From contig JAAEAF010002371.1 of NCBI GenBank assembly GCA_011037195.1, forward strand, positions 52,492-116,491: DNA of 64,000 bases, in the 5' to 3' direction. This document shows, in pieces, positions 34,769 to 46,019 of this stretch; within the stretch, counting starts at the first letter, position 1; each line of letters opens with the position of its first letter. Made by a program: the position numbers and the translations under genes. The notes beneath the pieces were generated by a model that searched no databases, was not told the DNA's origin, and saw only the letters and a program-made list of their open reading frames with translations. This DNA comes from Triatoma infestans. Its lineage: Eukaryota; Arthropoda; Insecta; Hemiptera; Reduviidae.

Positions 34769-34990
34769 TGGGCCTTACAGCGGATAGTCTGTGTAGGTTT
34801 TGTCATGAGAAAAAGAATCAGCACTGCAAATACTGTCAGTGTGAGGGGCTTGTATGCCTGAGGTTTCGCCTCTTTGGAGAGGAGAAACTGAAGCCTGCAA
34901 GCTTTATCCAAGATTCTCTCTCAGGACTTCTAAGTCTAATAAAACAGACAGGGCTAGAGAGGGCAACTTTGTGGGAGCTACAATAGACGC
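34690..34990 (+). pseudogene. RNase-H-type non-LTR retrotransposon, C-terminal zinc-knuckle segment
   Basis: The frame reads LTRMGLTADSLCRFCHEKKN, then CKYCQCEGLVCLRFRLFGEE. This is the R-M-G-L-x-x-D-x-x-C-R-x-C block followed by an L-R-x-R-x-F-G block, found after the RNase H domain of I/R1/LOA-type ORF2 proteins. Related minus-strand or plus-strand scraps lie at 41640-42020, 42400-42700, 45060-45930 and 58340-59060. It is truncated on both sides. Confidence 0.7.
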
Positions 34991-35384
34991 ATAGGGATCA
35001 TGGTGGCGTAGACATGATAACCAAACCTCACAGAATCTCCTCTAATCTACAAAATATTCGCCATTTTAATAATAATAAGAAATAAATAATTCATCAGCTA
35101 ATTAATTTAATTTTTTATTTTTATATGGGGGATGGAGCAAAATTACCATATACGTTTTTTAATTACTTCCTTGTTTTTACGGAAATTACATATCCTGTTT
35201 AGTATCAATGTTGCATAATATAGACATATTGTTTTTAACAAATTATATAACAATATAATTTTTATTTTATAACTTGATCATATATTTAGATTTATTATGA
35301 GCTGGGCTCTATAATGGGGTTGTTGAAGGAGAGAAATAGTTTGGTTTGAATGAACAAACAAAATATCACAACCTTCACTCTCTC

Positions 35385-36060
35385 AACCTTCTCTTACTCC
35401 ACTTTTCAAAATTGTAACTGACAACAAAATTTATAGTTAGTTTACAAAATTTAATAGAAATTCGTCGGTGTTTTTATGGAGAAAATCACAAAAACTGAAT
35501 AAACTGTTCTGTATCAGGTCTTCTGATTTTCTTCAAACTCGGAATTTCAGCCACATATTTAATTCTAATTAATATTATTTACATGATAGAATTGTGTAAT
35601 AAACTGAAATAGCACATTAGAGGACAAACTAATCCCATTCCGCTCCCATCAAAGTGCCTTTAAATGCGTTTTTCAGGAGAAATGATTCAAATAAAAATTG
35701 TAGATTTTTGTAAGAATAGTTGATGTACTAAGTTTGAAGAAAATCGTCGGAGCTATTGTTAAGAAAATCGCAAAAACGTGAAAAAAAAGAAGTAGTAAAG
35801 TGCTATTTCCGGTAGAGGAATCTTGACTGATAACGTACTGTAAGATCCCATGGTGATACCTAAACGGAATATCATGTTTGAACTTTCTACGGTTTTTTCG
35901 TTTTTTAGCTATGCTGTTCACATATACACACACACACCATTTGCTAAAAACCACTTTTTTGGACTCAGGGGACCTCAAAACGGATATTTCCGGTGAAAAC
36001 TCGATATCGAAAATTTGACACGATTACAATACTTCCTGTTTACTAGTGAGTAAAAAATCT
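35385..36060 (-). repeat. Dispersed element D, copy e
   Basis: Begins with TTCTCTTACTCCACTTTTCA and ends GAAAACTCGATATCGAAAAT then ...ACAATACTTCC near 36030, the family start read in reverse. Contains a short (CA)n and the C-rich 'CCCATTCCGCTCCCATC' module. Minus orientation relative to the reference copy at 38190-39236. Confidence 0.8.
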
Positions 36061-36224
36061 ATCTACACACAAAAATACCTATCACTTTTATTTGAAATTT
36101 TTCCCCGGAACTTTGATTTTTTGGGGGGGAGTTCTTTTTTGTGGGAACTTTAATAATAATCTAAAAGTACAATGTATGGTTCTATATAATATTAATATTA
36201 GAAACATTGATAGAATACCCAATT

Positions 36225-37205
36225 TGATGGAAGTTGTTTAACCAGAATTTCGATATCCGTTTTGAGGTCCCCTGAGTCCAAAAAAGTGGTTTTTAGCAAA
36301 TTCTGTGTGTGTGTGTGCGTGTTTGTGTGTATGTTTATGTTTGTATGTTTGAATGTCAACAGATAGCTCAAAACGAAAAATCGTAGAAAGTTCAAACTTG
36401 ACATTCCGTTTAGGTATCACCATGTGATCTGACAGTACGTTATCTGTCAAAATTCCACAACTGGAAGTACCACTTTACTAGTTGTTTTTTTTTTACTTTT
36501 TTGCAATTTTCTCAAAAATGGCTCCAACGATCTTCTTTGAACTTGGTATATCAACTACTCTTACAAGAATCTACAACTTTTATTTGAAACATTTCTCTAG
36601 AAAAATTTATTTAAGGTCACTTTTGGGGGAAGGGTGGGGTTATGTTTTCATCTAAAGTGCTATTTCAGTTTATTGGACAATCAGCTCATCTGAATAATGT
36701 CAATTAGAATTAAATATAATGTTGAAATTCCAAGTTTGAAATAAATTGCATAACCGGAAGTGCGTTTACTTCACCACTTTACTAAATGGTTTTTTTCACT
36801 TTTTCGCGATATTCTCAAAAATGGCTCAGACAATATTCTTGAAACTTCGTATATATACTAAACATACAGAGATCTACAACTTTCATTTAAAACATTTCTC
36901 TGGGAAAATTCATTTAAGGGCACTTTTGGGGGAGTGGGGTTATGTTTTTCTTTAAACTGCTATCATAGTTGATTATACAATTCTTTCATCCAAACAAAAT
37001 TAATTAGAAATAAATAGATGACCAAAATTCCAAGTTTCAAGAAAATTAGTAAACCGGAAGTGAGCTTTTACTGGACAGTTTTTTCAGTTTTAGATGAATT
37101 TAATTAAATTTGGTACACTAACTATAAAATTTGTCAATTATAATTTTGAGAACTGGAGCAAGAGAAAGTTGTGTGAGTGTTTCACACCAGATTTTTTTTT
37201 TTTTA
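36225..37205 (+). repeat. Dispersed element D, copy f
   Basis: Begins just inside the family start (GATATCCGTTTTGAGGTCCC), has a (TG)n stretch near 36305-36340, two copies of the roughly 300-bp internal module, and ends GTGTGAGTGTTTCACACCAG at about 37174-37193. Lies in inverted orientation to copy e. Confidence 0.8.
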
Positions 37206-37493
37206 AGATATTCTCTTTTACACACGCAAACACACATACAGATCTATCGCTAAAAAAAATATAATATTTTATCGGTCTCAGGAAACTTCAAATCATATAT
37301 TTCCTGTGAAAACACAATTTTATTTCGAAATTTATGTGGAAAAATGTTAAAAAATTACGCGAAGAATTATTAAGGATCAGTTTTTGGGACTTCGTTGTAA
37401 AAAATCCTCTAAATCAAAGCTTTCTTCAAATAACAATGAGTTGTTTGTACGGCAATGGCCAGAGGAGTTTTTAAAGAAAAAGAATTCTTTGTT

Positions 37494-37536
37494 GCTCTAC
37501 GTTTCGGGTACCATTGGTGCCCTTCTTCAGGAGCTC
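37494..37536 (-). ncRNA. Hammerhead-ribozyme-like motif with intact core
   Basis: Read on the minus strand: GAGCTC (stem I 5' strand), CTGAAGA (matches the conserved CTGANGA), stem II GGGCACC-AAT-GGTACCC (one internal mismatch), GAAA (conserved), CGT closing a tiny palindromic stem III (A-CG-T), A at the cleavage position (U-H rule satisfied), then GAGC (stem I 3' strand, complementary to GCTC). The expected cut is after GTA, between 37498 and 37497. All core boxes are present. Hammerheads with very short stem III are known from Penelope-like elements and retrozymes and usually act as dimers. The surrounding sequence (37380-37800) has no recognised ORF. Confidence 0.7.
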
Positions 37537-38189
37537 TTTAGGGTAGGAGAGGAGTAAACGTTGAGAATGTTGAGACTGAAATCTTCTTTCTTTCTTCAAA
37601 TATGTTGAGGTGTTTCAGCAAGATTCAGCATCTGCCCCAGATGGCGAGCTTCACCCAAGTCCTGAATATTCCTGAATAAATTGGCTCTTAAGAAGTTGAG
37701 ACCTCAAGCTCTAGTACTAAAGTGTATGGTCACATCTTGAGAGAATTGCTTATTGTCACAGACGACATTTCTAGTCTGATGAACAGCCTAAAAGATTTCT
37801 TGTGTATTTTTTTATTTTTAAATTGTTCTTGAAGTTATTACTATTCGTTCTTAATTAAAAGTTTTGTTCGATTTAAACTAGGCGAGTTTTATCCCCTACT
37901 TTTAACTGTAACAATATTTATGGCAATACTGCGTATGGATTCCTATTTCTGTAGCAGATCTAAAAAGATATATTACTAGTTTATGAATAGTAGAATGACT
38001 ATACATTGACAGATTTGTCCAGAAACGGACGTAATTATTTATTTCGGCCAAAACTAGTATTGATTATACAATGGCGATAATTTGGAATTAATTATTAATA
38101 TTAATCACTTCTACTTTATAAATCACGCCTTCCATTATTAAATTGTTAAATTTAATTATTATGGAATTCTTTGAGTGGTGAAAGTGCAA

Positions 38190-38319
38190 TTTTTACTTTC
38201 TCTTACTCCCTAGTAAGAGGGAGTATTGTAATCGTGTCAAATTTTCGATATCGAGTTTTCACCGGAAATATCCGTTTTGAGGTCCCCTGAGTCCAAAAAA
38301 GTGGTTTTCAGCAAATGGC

Positions 38320-38354
<35 letters not shown>

Positions 38355-39236
38355 TGTGTGTGTGTATGTATGTGAACAGCAAAGCTCAAAAACAAAAAAT
38401 CGTAGAAAGTTCAAACTTGATATCCCGTTTGGGTATCACCATGGAATCTGACAGTAGGTCATCTGTCAAAATTCCCCAACCGGAAGTACCACTTTACTGT
38501 TTTTTTTTTTTTTACGTTATTGCAGTTTTATCAAAAATGGCTCCAACGATCTTCTTCAAACTTAATATATCAACTACACATACTAACAGCTATAACTTTT
38601 ATTTGAAACATTTCTCCGGGAAAATTCATTTAAGGGCACTTCTGGGGGTGGGGTGGGTTTAGGTTTCCATCTTAACTGCTGTTTCAGTTTATTAGACAAT
38701 TCTGTCATCTAAATAATGTTAATTAGAATTAAATATGTTGTTGAAATTCGGAATTCCAAGGAATTCGACGAAAAAATCGGATAACTGGAAGTGCGTTTGT
38801 TTTAACACTTTACTAAAGGATTTTTTCACTTTTTCGCGATTTTCTCAAAAATGGCTCAAACGATTTTCTTGAAACTTTGTATATAAACTAAACATGCAAT
38901 GATCTACATCTTTTATTTAAAACATTTCTCTGGGAAAATTCATTTAAGGTCACTTTTGTGGGAAGGGTGGGGTTACAGCTTCCTCTAAAGTGATATCATA
39001 GTTGATTATACAATTCCATCATCCAAATAATAATAATTAGAAATAAATGGATGGCCAAAATTCCAAGTTTTAAGAAAATTAGTAAGCCGGAATGCGCTTT
39101 TACTGAACACATTTTTCAGTTTTCGACGAATTTCGTTATATTTGGTACACAAACTATAAATAACCTCTGTCAATTATAATTTTGAGAACAGGAGTAAGGG
39201 ATAATTGTGTGAGTGTTTCACACCAGATTTTTTAGC
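38190..39236 (+). repeat. Dispersed element D, reference copy g
   Basis: The best complete copy. It starts TTACTTTCTCTTACTCCCTAGTAAGAGGGAG, given here only by its halves ACTTTCTCTTACT and AGTAAGAGGGAG, then TTGTAATCGTGTCAAATTTT. It continues with CCTGAGTCCAAAAAAGTGG, a (TG)n microsatellite (about 38322-38360), and two roughly 330-bp internal modules. Each module runs from CCGGAAGT through TCAAAAATGGCTC and a G-rich tract to a TTAATTAGAATTAAAT-like block. It ends GAGTAAGGGATAATTGTGTG then AGTGTTTCACACCAGA. The start ACTTTCTCTTACTC and the end GAGTAAGAGAAAGT (as seen in sister copies) are inverted repeats. No ORF. Class unknown. Confidence 0.8.
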
Positions 39237-39469
39237 TTGTTTTTTTTTTTTCTATATTATCATATTCTTCTCCCCACCTCAACCGCTTATTAATATTGCA
39301 TGTCAGAAGTAAATCAGGTACAAGGCTGATGGAGCCACTTAACTTGGTGGCGGTGCCAGTTCTACTTAAAATATGGAATTTAAATTAAAATTTGAATTTA
39401 AAGTGTCTCTTGTTTTTAATATGAGCTGAATTAAATTATTAAAATTAAATAATAACCTTCGCTCATTTC

Positions 39470-40780
39470 TTTAAAAAAAAAACACTCACACAACTTTCTC
39501 TTACTCCTAATTTTCAAAATCGTAATTGACAAATTATATAGTTTCTGTACCAAATTGGATGAAATTCCTTAGAGTTCGTCGAAAACTAAATAAAATGTTC
39601 AGTAAAAGCGAATTTCCGGTTTACTAATTAAATTGAAACTCGGAATTTTGGCCACCAATTTATTTCTAATTAATTTTGTTTGGATTGTAAAATTGTATAA
39701 TCACCTATGATAGCGCTTCAGAGAAAAACATAACCCCACCACTCCCCCAAAAGCACCCTTTCAATGACTTCACCAAGAGAAATGTTTCGAATAAAAGTTG
39801 TAGCCCTTTATATGAATGGTACACATATTTTACTTCAATGAAAATCATTGGGGTCGTTTTCGAGAAAATACCAGAAAACTGAAAAATACATTTCAATAAA
39901 AACGCACTTCCGGTCATCCGATTTTTTCAAACTCGGAATATCCAAAACACATTCAATTCTAATTAATATTATTTAAGTGACAGAATTGTATAGTAAACTG
40001 AAATAGCACTTTAGAAGAAAATTTAACCCCACCCCTCCCCCAAAATTGCCATTAAATAAATTTTCTCAGAGAAATGTTATAAATAAAAGTTGTAGATCTT
40101 TGCATATGTAGTTGATATACCAAGTTTGAAGAAAATCGTTGGAGCCATTTTTGAGGTATTTGCAAGAAATTAAAAAAATACCAGAAAATTAAAAAATACT
40201 TTTCAGTAAAGTACACTTCCGGTCTTCTGATTTTCTTCAAACTCAGAATTTTAACAACATATTTAATTCTAATTAATATTATTTAGCTGATAAGATTATG
40301 TAATAAACTGAAATAGCACTTTAGTGGACATCCCACCCACCCACCTTCCCTAAAAGTGCCCTGAAATGCATTTTTCCGGAGAAATGTTTCAAATAAAAAT
40401 TGTAGATCTTTATATCTGTAGTTGATATAATATGTTTGAAGAAAATCGTCGGAGCCATTTTGGAGAAAATTGCATAAAAGTGAAAAAACAAAAAATTCAA
40501 TAAAGTGGTACTTCCGGTTAAGGAATTTTGACCGCTGACCTACCGTCAGATCCTATGATGTTATCCAAACGGAATATCAAGTTTGAACTTTCTGCGATTT
40601 TTCGTTTTTGAGCTATACTGTTCACATACATACATCACACACACACACAGACCATTTGCTAAATCCATTTTTTTTGGACTCAGGGGACCTCAAAACGGAT
40701 ATTTCCGGTGAAAACTCGATATCGAAAATTTGGCACGATTACAATACTTCCTCTCTTACAAGTAAGGAGTAATAGAAAGT
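39470..40780 (-). repeat. Dispersed element D, copy h with an extra internal module
   Basis: Minus orientation. It begins AACACTCACACAACTTTCTC (about 39479) and ends with ATTACAATACTTCC (about 40738-40751) and TCTTACAAGTAAGGAG. The internal module (ACTTCCGGT ... CACCCCTCCCCCAAAA) occurs three times rather than twice, so the copies vary in module number. Forms a head-to-head inverted pair with copy g. Confidence 0.8.
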
Positions 40781-40849
40781 AATAATAGATATATGTTCCT
40801 TAAAAAATAGAGTGAAGAGAAGAATTGAATATTTTGCTTTTACATATCG

Positions 40850-41630
40850 TGTTTAGTACACCTTTGCACTTGTTATAAAAATAAAAATGTAACAGGCGAA
40901 TAAAGCAGTGAGAGGACTTCAGGCGGACCGCCCGATGTTTAAAGAGAGAAGTAGAGCTTTGAGGGTTTGTCTGTGTGTGTGTGTATCTGTATGATGTGAA
41001 GATTGTGAAGGTGGTGGAATAGTAATAGCAAAAGCAGGCAGGCTGTAAGACATGGTCTGTGTGTGCCGGGTTGAGGAACTATCGATCAGGGAAGCAATGG
41101 TAGGTTTGCTAGTTGTGGTAGGGTAGTTCAACGTGAGTCACCCTTCACATAACGGCCAAAACACGCACCACTTTCCATCCACCCATCAGCCCTTCTAACA
41201 TACATACATACGCACACAACAAACATTGTATGCACTCTCACTCTTGTTACAATTCACCTCCCCCGCCATTACTATACAACCACTCACTCACTGGGTCTCT
41301 CTATATAATAACTACTATTCACATCAAATAATTCGGACTGGCTGTGATATTTTATACTAACGCTATACTTGTAACGCTAGTTGAAGTGGTTATTCAAATA
41401 ACTGAAACCTGAAAAAATAAATCTTGTGTGAACTGTCAAATGACTTCAAAATTGCTTAAATAATTACAAGAATTGATAACTTTTCTTTAAACTTGCAAGT
41501 TCACTAAACCTTCAGTCGGACTTGCGAAGTTATGAAGATTAAACTTGTTAACTTGAAGATGATTACATTTTATGAGTGCATCCTACGTATCAATCCGTTA
41601 CTATGGCCTTGTATTGGTATATAAATTTAA
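40850..41630. other. GC-richer, repeat-free region with promoter-like features
   Basis: No relation to the other repeats in the window was seen. It includes a (TG)n at 40971-40985, CA-rich and pyrimidine-rich stretches, and CTCTCTATATAATAAC at about 41296-41311, a possible TATA box. No supported ORF. It may be a host regulatory region or first exon, but the sequence does not decide. Confidence 0.35.
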
Positions 41631-41639
41631 TCCTAGTTC

Positions 41640-42020
41640 ACAGGTACTTCAAATGAGGCAGTCCACGTTATGCTACCGCATTTTTACGGGTTTCCTCTTA
41701 AAGCACTGTAGACTCAGGGTCACCTGATGAGGCTGGGCTTGGAGCATGACAGCATGTGCAGATTCTGTGGGGAGATGGAGGAAACTCCAATAAATCTCCT
41801 AACGGATTACGATGCTGCCATTCAGAGAAGATTCAAGAATCTGGGTAGTTACCAAAAGGAGGGAGGGAAACATACCCTCTCTAGAGACCTCCAAGATATT
41901 AAGATTCCTCAGGAACCTTAGCCTGGTGGGGTGCTGTAGGCCAGAGGCTCCTCGCCCATGGCACCTGATAGAGTGCGAAGGGCATACCACAATAGGCCGT
42001 GAAGGTCACAGTGCAACATG
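41640..42020 (+). pseudogene. RNase-H-type non-LTR element, C-terminal fragment
   Basis: Frames read HLMRLGLEHDSMCRFCGEME, then ETPINLLTDYDAAIQRRFKN. Further on come KILRFLRNLSLVG and ECEGHTTIGREGHSA, the usual tail of these ORFs. The M-G-L-x-x-D-x-x-C-x-x-C block is intact, but the later histidine and cysteine are replaced (NLLTDY where HLLxDC is expected). Truncated upstream. Confidence 0.7.
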
Positions 42021-42399
42021 CCTCTTCACCCACCCCCCAAATAAAGTTAGCTCTCCTCTAAAGTACCATTTCACTATAACATTTATATCAAATTAAGTTA
42101 AATCAGAAGCATTGCTAGAATTTAAAATTTGAAAAACTGGGTTAAGCCGAAAGCTTGTTTTTTTCTTCTTCTTTTTTTTAACAAAATCGATTAATCTCAA
42201 GAACATACAGATTTGGTTTTTAAGTTTTGTTTTTTTGTTTTTTTTGGACAAATTTGGACATTTTTTGGAAAAATTTAATTTAGAGGTGTCCAGAGAATTA
42301 GATTTCAAATTTTAGATTGATTCTGTGGGATTTTACTAATAAGCCCTATTGGCCTAATGTGGCCACAAGTTAGAATATGCTCTCCATTCAGTTCTTTTA

Positions 42400-42840
42400 A
42401 TTAGAATTAGGAGTCGGAAGTGTTACTTCTTGGTGAAGCTTGAAGGCATCAATTTCTCAACCCCTAAGTGGAGAAATCTCAGCCATACAAGCCCTCACAA
42501 TGACACCACAGTATGATTCTTCTTCTTTCTGGCAAAACCTACACAGGCTGCACGTTGTCAGATCATTGCGGTGCATATGTTTATTAAGTCTACAGTGACT
42601 AGTTAGGAAGGAAGCCTACAGTCATCTGTGTGGCCACACTGCCTTGTTGGTGTAGCTCTGCACTAAGCCTGGGCGAGTAGCTCTGTTAACAAACTTTTTC
42701 GCCTGCTCTAGCCGGGAGTTTTAACACACCATTCTTGCAATCTATCATGCACCCATGCTTCTGATGGCTGCACTATCGTGGCACATTGCAACCCCGCAGA
42801 AAGGTTCAGGTCCTAATAAGGGTTCAGATGGAGTCCTCTC
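42400..42840 (-). pseudogene. RNase-H-type non-LTR element, C-terminal fragment (minus)
   Basis: On the minus strand, near 42610-42480, the frame reads HCRLNKHMHRNDLTTCSLCR then FCQKEEESYCG, the same block as at 34690-34990. Flanking sequence to 42840 has the GC content of the same element. Stops and shifts interrupt it. Confidence 0.6.
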
Positions 42841-43063
42841 GGGCAAAGTGATCTGCCATCTCTGTAATATAGTATCATAGTATTAATAGATCACGAGTTA
42901 ACTTTTCTTCAATCTCCCTAGCGGATTACCTGCTATTGTGGGATAAGAAAACGGTTATATTAGCGAATTGGGATTAGTAGAGGAATGGAATTTGATGAAA
43001 CAAGATTTCACTAGATCATGGATAAAAGAGATGTTCAAATCATTTTGAATGGTACAGTATCAC

Positions 43064-43089
43064 AAAAAAAAAAAAAAAAAAAAAAAAAA
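43064..43089. repeat. Poly-A run of 26 bases
   Basis: Uninterrupted A-run with no retroelement body recognised directly upstream; possibly an orphan tail. Confidence 0.8.
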
Positions 43090-43487
43090 TGGAGCATCAA
43101 ATACTTTTGGAACGTTTAGTTAAACCGCACACTTCAATATCTTATTGAATTAAATTGGTCTTAGTAATTGTAGTAATAAAGTCTTTAGTTTTTTAAAATT
43201 CAGTTTTGAACATCTATTGAAGAGTCTTGCGAGGATGTTTGAAGCGTCGGGTATCTTTTTTTCTTTTCAGTCTGGGATTCCACGTTAACCGTCTGCAAGA
43301 AAAAGACGTATGATTATTTTAACCAGATTTTTTTTGTAGGAGCAAGTTTGTTAGCTTGTTAGTGAGTAAATAAATCTTTTTTGAAATGAAAGTGTTAAAA
43401 AACGGACCAGATATTAGATAATTATCACCTATTTTCCAAAATAATTTTTACAATCAGTTTATCAACGCAGTTTCTATATTTCCTTAC

Positions 43488-44402
43488 TGTAGGGGTAGTG
43501 AACCCCCACCACTCATCCACTCTAGCGGAGAGAAACAGCCCCTCTCGCAAAGAGAGGAGAGGCTCGGCCAGTATATATATATATGAGAGATAGGCAATGA
43601 GACATCATTCAGATAGAATTCTGTTGATTTACACATCAGTTTAACATCGCTCCGTTCATATCTTCTTAGCCACGTCAGTCTGTCAGTTCAGTTCAGTTCA
43701 GTTAGTGTAAAGTCCTTGGCAGTCAGTCATATACATATATATCAATTATATATCTTAAACCAAATCTTAAGGTGTTATTGATCACTCATCAAGCGATGTA
43801 GGGGTAGTGAACCCCCACCACTCATCCACTCTAGCGGAGAGAAACAGCCCCTCTCGCAAAGAGAGGAGAGGCTCGGCCAGTATATATATATATATGAGAG
43901 ATAGGCAATGGGACATCATTCAGATAGAATTCTGTTGATTTTACACATCAGTTTAACACCGCTCCGTTCATATCTTCTTAGCCACGTCAGTCTGTCAGTT
44001 CAGTTCAGTTCAGTTAGTGTAAAGTCCTTGGCAGTCAGTCATATACATATATATCAATTATATATCTTAAACCAAATCTTAAGGTGTTATTGATCACTCA
44101 TCAAGCGATGTAGGGGTAGTGAACCCCCACCACTCATCCACTCTAGCGGAAAGAAATAGCCCCTCTCGCAAAGAGAGGAGAGGCTCGGCTAGTATATATA
44201 TATATATATGAGAGATAGGCAATGGGACATCATTCAGATAGAATTCTGTTGATTTTACACATCAGTTTAACACCGCTCCGTTCATATCTTCTTAGCCACG
44301 TCAGTCTGTCAGTTCAGTTCAGTTCAGTTAGTGTAAAGTCCTTGGCAGTCAGTCATATACATATATATCAATTATATATCTTAAACCAAATCTTAAGGTG
44401 TT
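43488..44402 (+). repeat. Tandem array: three near-identical units of about 310 bp
   Basis: Units start with TGTAGGGGTAGTGAACCCCC at 43488, 43797 and 44109 (periods 309 and 312). They differ by only a few bases and by the length of a (TA)n tract. Each unit has a strong hairpin (CCCCTCTCGCAAAGAGAGGAG) and a TATA-like tract (for example 43880-43893). About 30 bp further lies TCATTCAG (initiator-like), then CAGTTCAGTTCAGTTCAG and AGTCCTTGGCAGTCAGTCAT. A TG start, TATA box plus initiator, and CAGTTCAG runs are typical of LTR-retrotransposon LTRs. The third unit diverges after GGTGTT into sequence ending in CTCCTCACAACA. Short frames inside are repeated only because the DNA is repeated. Confidence 0.9.
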
Positions 44403-44409
44403 TATCTTT

Positions 44410-45050
44410 CATCATCAACAATCAACATCTCCTCACAACATCCTTCCATTACTATGTTAATAGTTAACCAGTGTTGATATAACAAAATATGAATGAACAT
44501 ATGTAACATCTCATTAAACTAGTGAGATTCTTATAATCAATTTTTAGTTTAAAGTAATTCTAGTTTTAAAATACAATCTTTGTTTAGTTAACTAAGGTTC
44601 AAATATACAGGAAAACGTAACAAGTTGCAATTATTTACATTTCTTTCTTCATTTTATTCTTTTTTGCTAAAAGTAGGTTATTTGTAGTAGGTAACTGTTT
44701 TCTTGTTAACTCGCATTTAAACAACCTGTTTGAAAATTAAATAAACTGGGTAGAAATAAACGATTTATTTCACTATTTGTTAAAAGTTTCTTTTTGTTAC
44801 TGCTATTACATCCCTCCACCATCTCCACCATTATATTTCTTTAAAGAAGAAATTCTGTATTTAAAAGACTAAAGTATCTTGGCTGTTAGCCTAAAATATA
44901 TTTCTCTCTGTTTACTTTTTGATTGATGATGAAATTAGGCACTTTTGTGATTTTTCTTTTCAATTTTTTTTTAAATTTTTTTTTGTTTTTATCCATTACT
45001 ATAGAGAAGTTAATTAGGCGGAATGATGGATATGCATCGTTATGTGTAGA
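44410..45050. other. AT-rich stretch, nothing recognised
   Basis: Flank of the tandem array. If the array is LTR-derived, this should begin with a primer-binding site and gag, but neither is visible. Confidence 0.4.
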
Positions 45051-45059
45051 TATTATTAT

Positions 45060-45930
45060 TTTTATTATTATTTGTCTGTGGGGAGGGAAACCCTGCGCTA
45101 TCCAAAGCCTCACTGGGCCCATATAGCTACAAAAACCCCAACAAAAACTACAACAAACCGGGTCTATAACAAAAATCCAGACCCGGATCTAATCCATCTA
45201 AGATTTAATCGGACAATAACCTTAAGCGGAAATAGCCTAAGCTCTTTCACAGACATCCTATTCCGTCCAAAGGTCCTGAACCTAATTTCCTCGCAACCTA
45301 AGCAATCAGTCATAAGATGGATGGGTGTTTCCTCCTCTGTCTCACAGGCTCTACAAAATGGATCCGGCAATGAGCCCCATTATGTAGAGATGTCTCCTTA
45401 AACCACAATGACCAGTAAGAGATCCAACCAGATGCCTGAGAGAGTTCCGTGAAAAACACAGCAACGTCTCATTAATAGCCTTGCCCGGGACCCCCGATGA
45501 GCATTTTGAACTGCCGAAAAGCAACTGAGCTCATCCATAAGGATGAATGCTGTGAAGCTGTCCATGTCTGTAAGCCTGACAGACTTGTGCCAGAAGACAC
45601 GCCAACAGCAGGCTCGGGATCAATGAAAGGAAGAGAGGCGTCTAATTTGGCAAACCTATCCACGGCTCCTCATTCCCAAAAATTCCCATGTGACCTGGCA
45701 CCCAGACTAGAAGCATGTCCTTCAGAGAAGAAAGCTCTTCCAGTCTTTTAGAACATTCTAACACCAACCTGGAAGTGAAGACCCATGAACTCAGCGCCTT
45801 CAGCGCAGCCTGGTTGTCCGAGCAGATACAAATACCTTTTAAGTTAGTTTTACATACCCTCTCATCCAAAACACAACAAAGAATAGCATAAACCTCAGCC
45901 TGGAAGACCGTGGTCCATTCACCAAGATAT
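45060..45930 (-). pseudogene. RNase-H-type non-LTR element: RNase H and C-terminal zinc-knuckle
   Basis: On the minus strand, 45869-45642 encodes the second half of an RNase H domain: ICICSDNQAALKALSSWVF (with the catalytic D), then LLVWVPGHMGIFGNEE. The following acidic residue of the usual G-N-E-x-A-D block is lost in a shift. After further shifted frames, 45370-45164 reads MPDPFCRACETEEETPIHLM and TDCLGCEEIRFRTFG, an intact C-x2-C...H...C knuckle. RNase H places the element in the I/R1/LOA group. 5' truncated, with several stops. A sister copy lies at 58340-59060. Confidence 0.8.
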
Positions 45931-46019
45931 ACTGTATGTGTAGATAAATTTATATATATATATATAAAAAAATAAGATTTTATCTTTACATTTTTAAAAA
46001 TAATTATCTTTAAATGCTT

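Noticed and set aside
38315..38662. 115-codon frame starting MASVCVCVCVC
   Set aside because: Generated by the (TG)n tract in dispersed element D; not conserved in other copies.
43908..44467. Two identical frames beginning MGHHSDRILLILHISLTPL
   Set aside because: They exist only because the 310-bp DNA unit is tandemly repeated; the first unit lacks the ATG, and the composition is that of an untranslated/LTR region.
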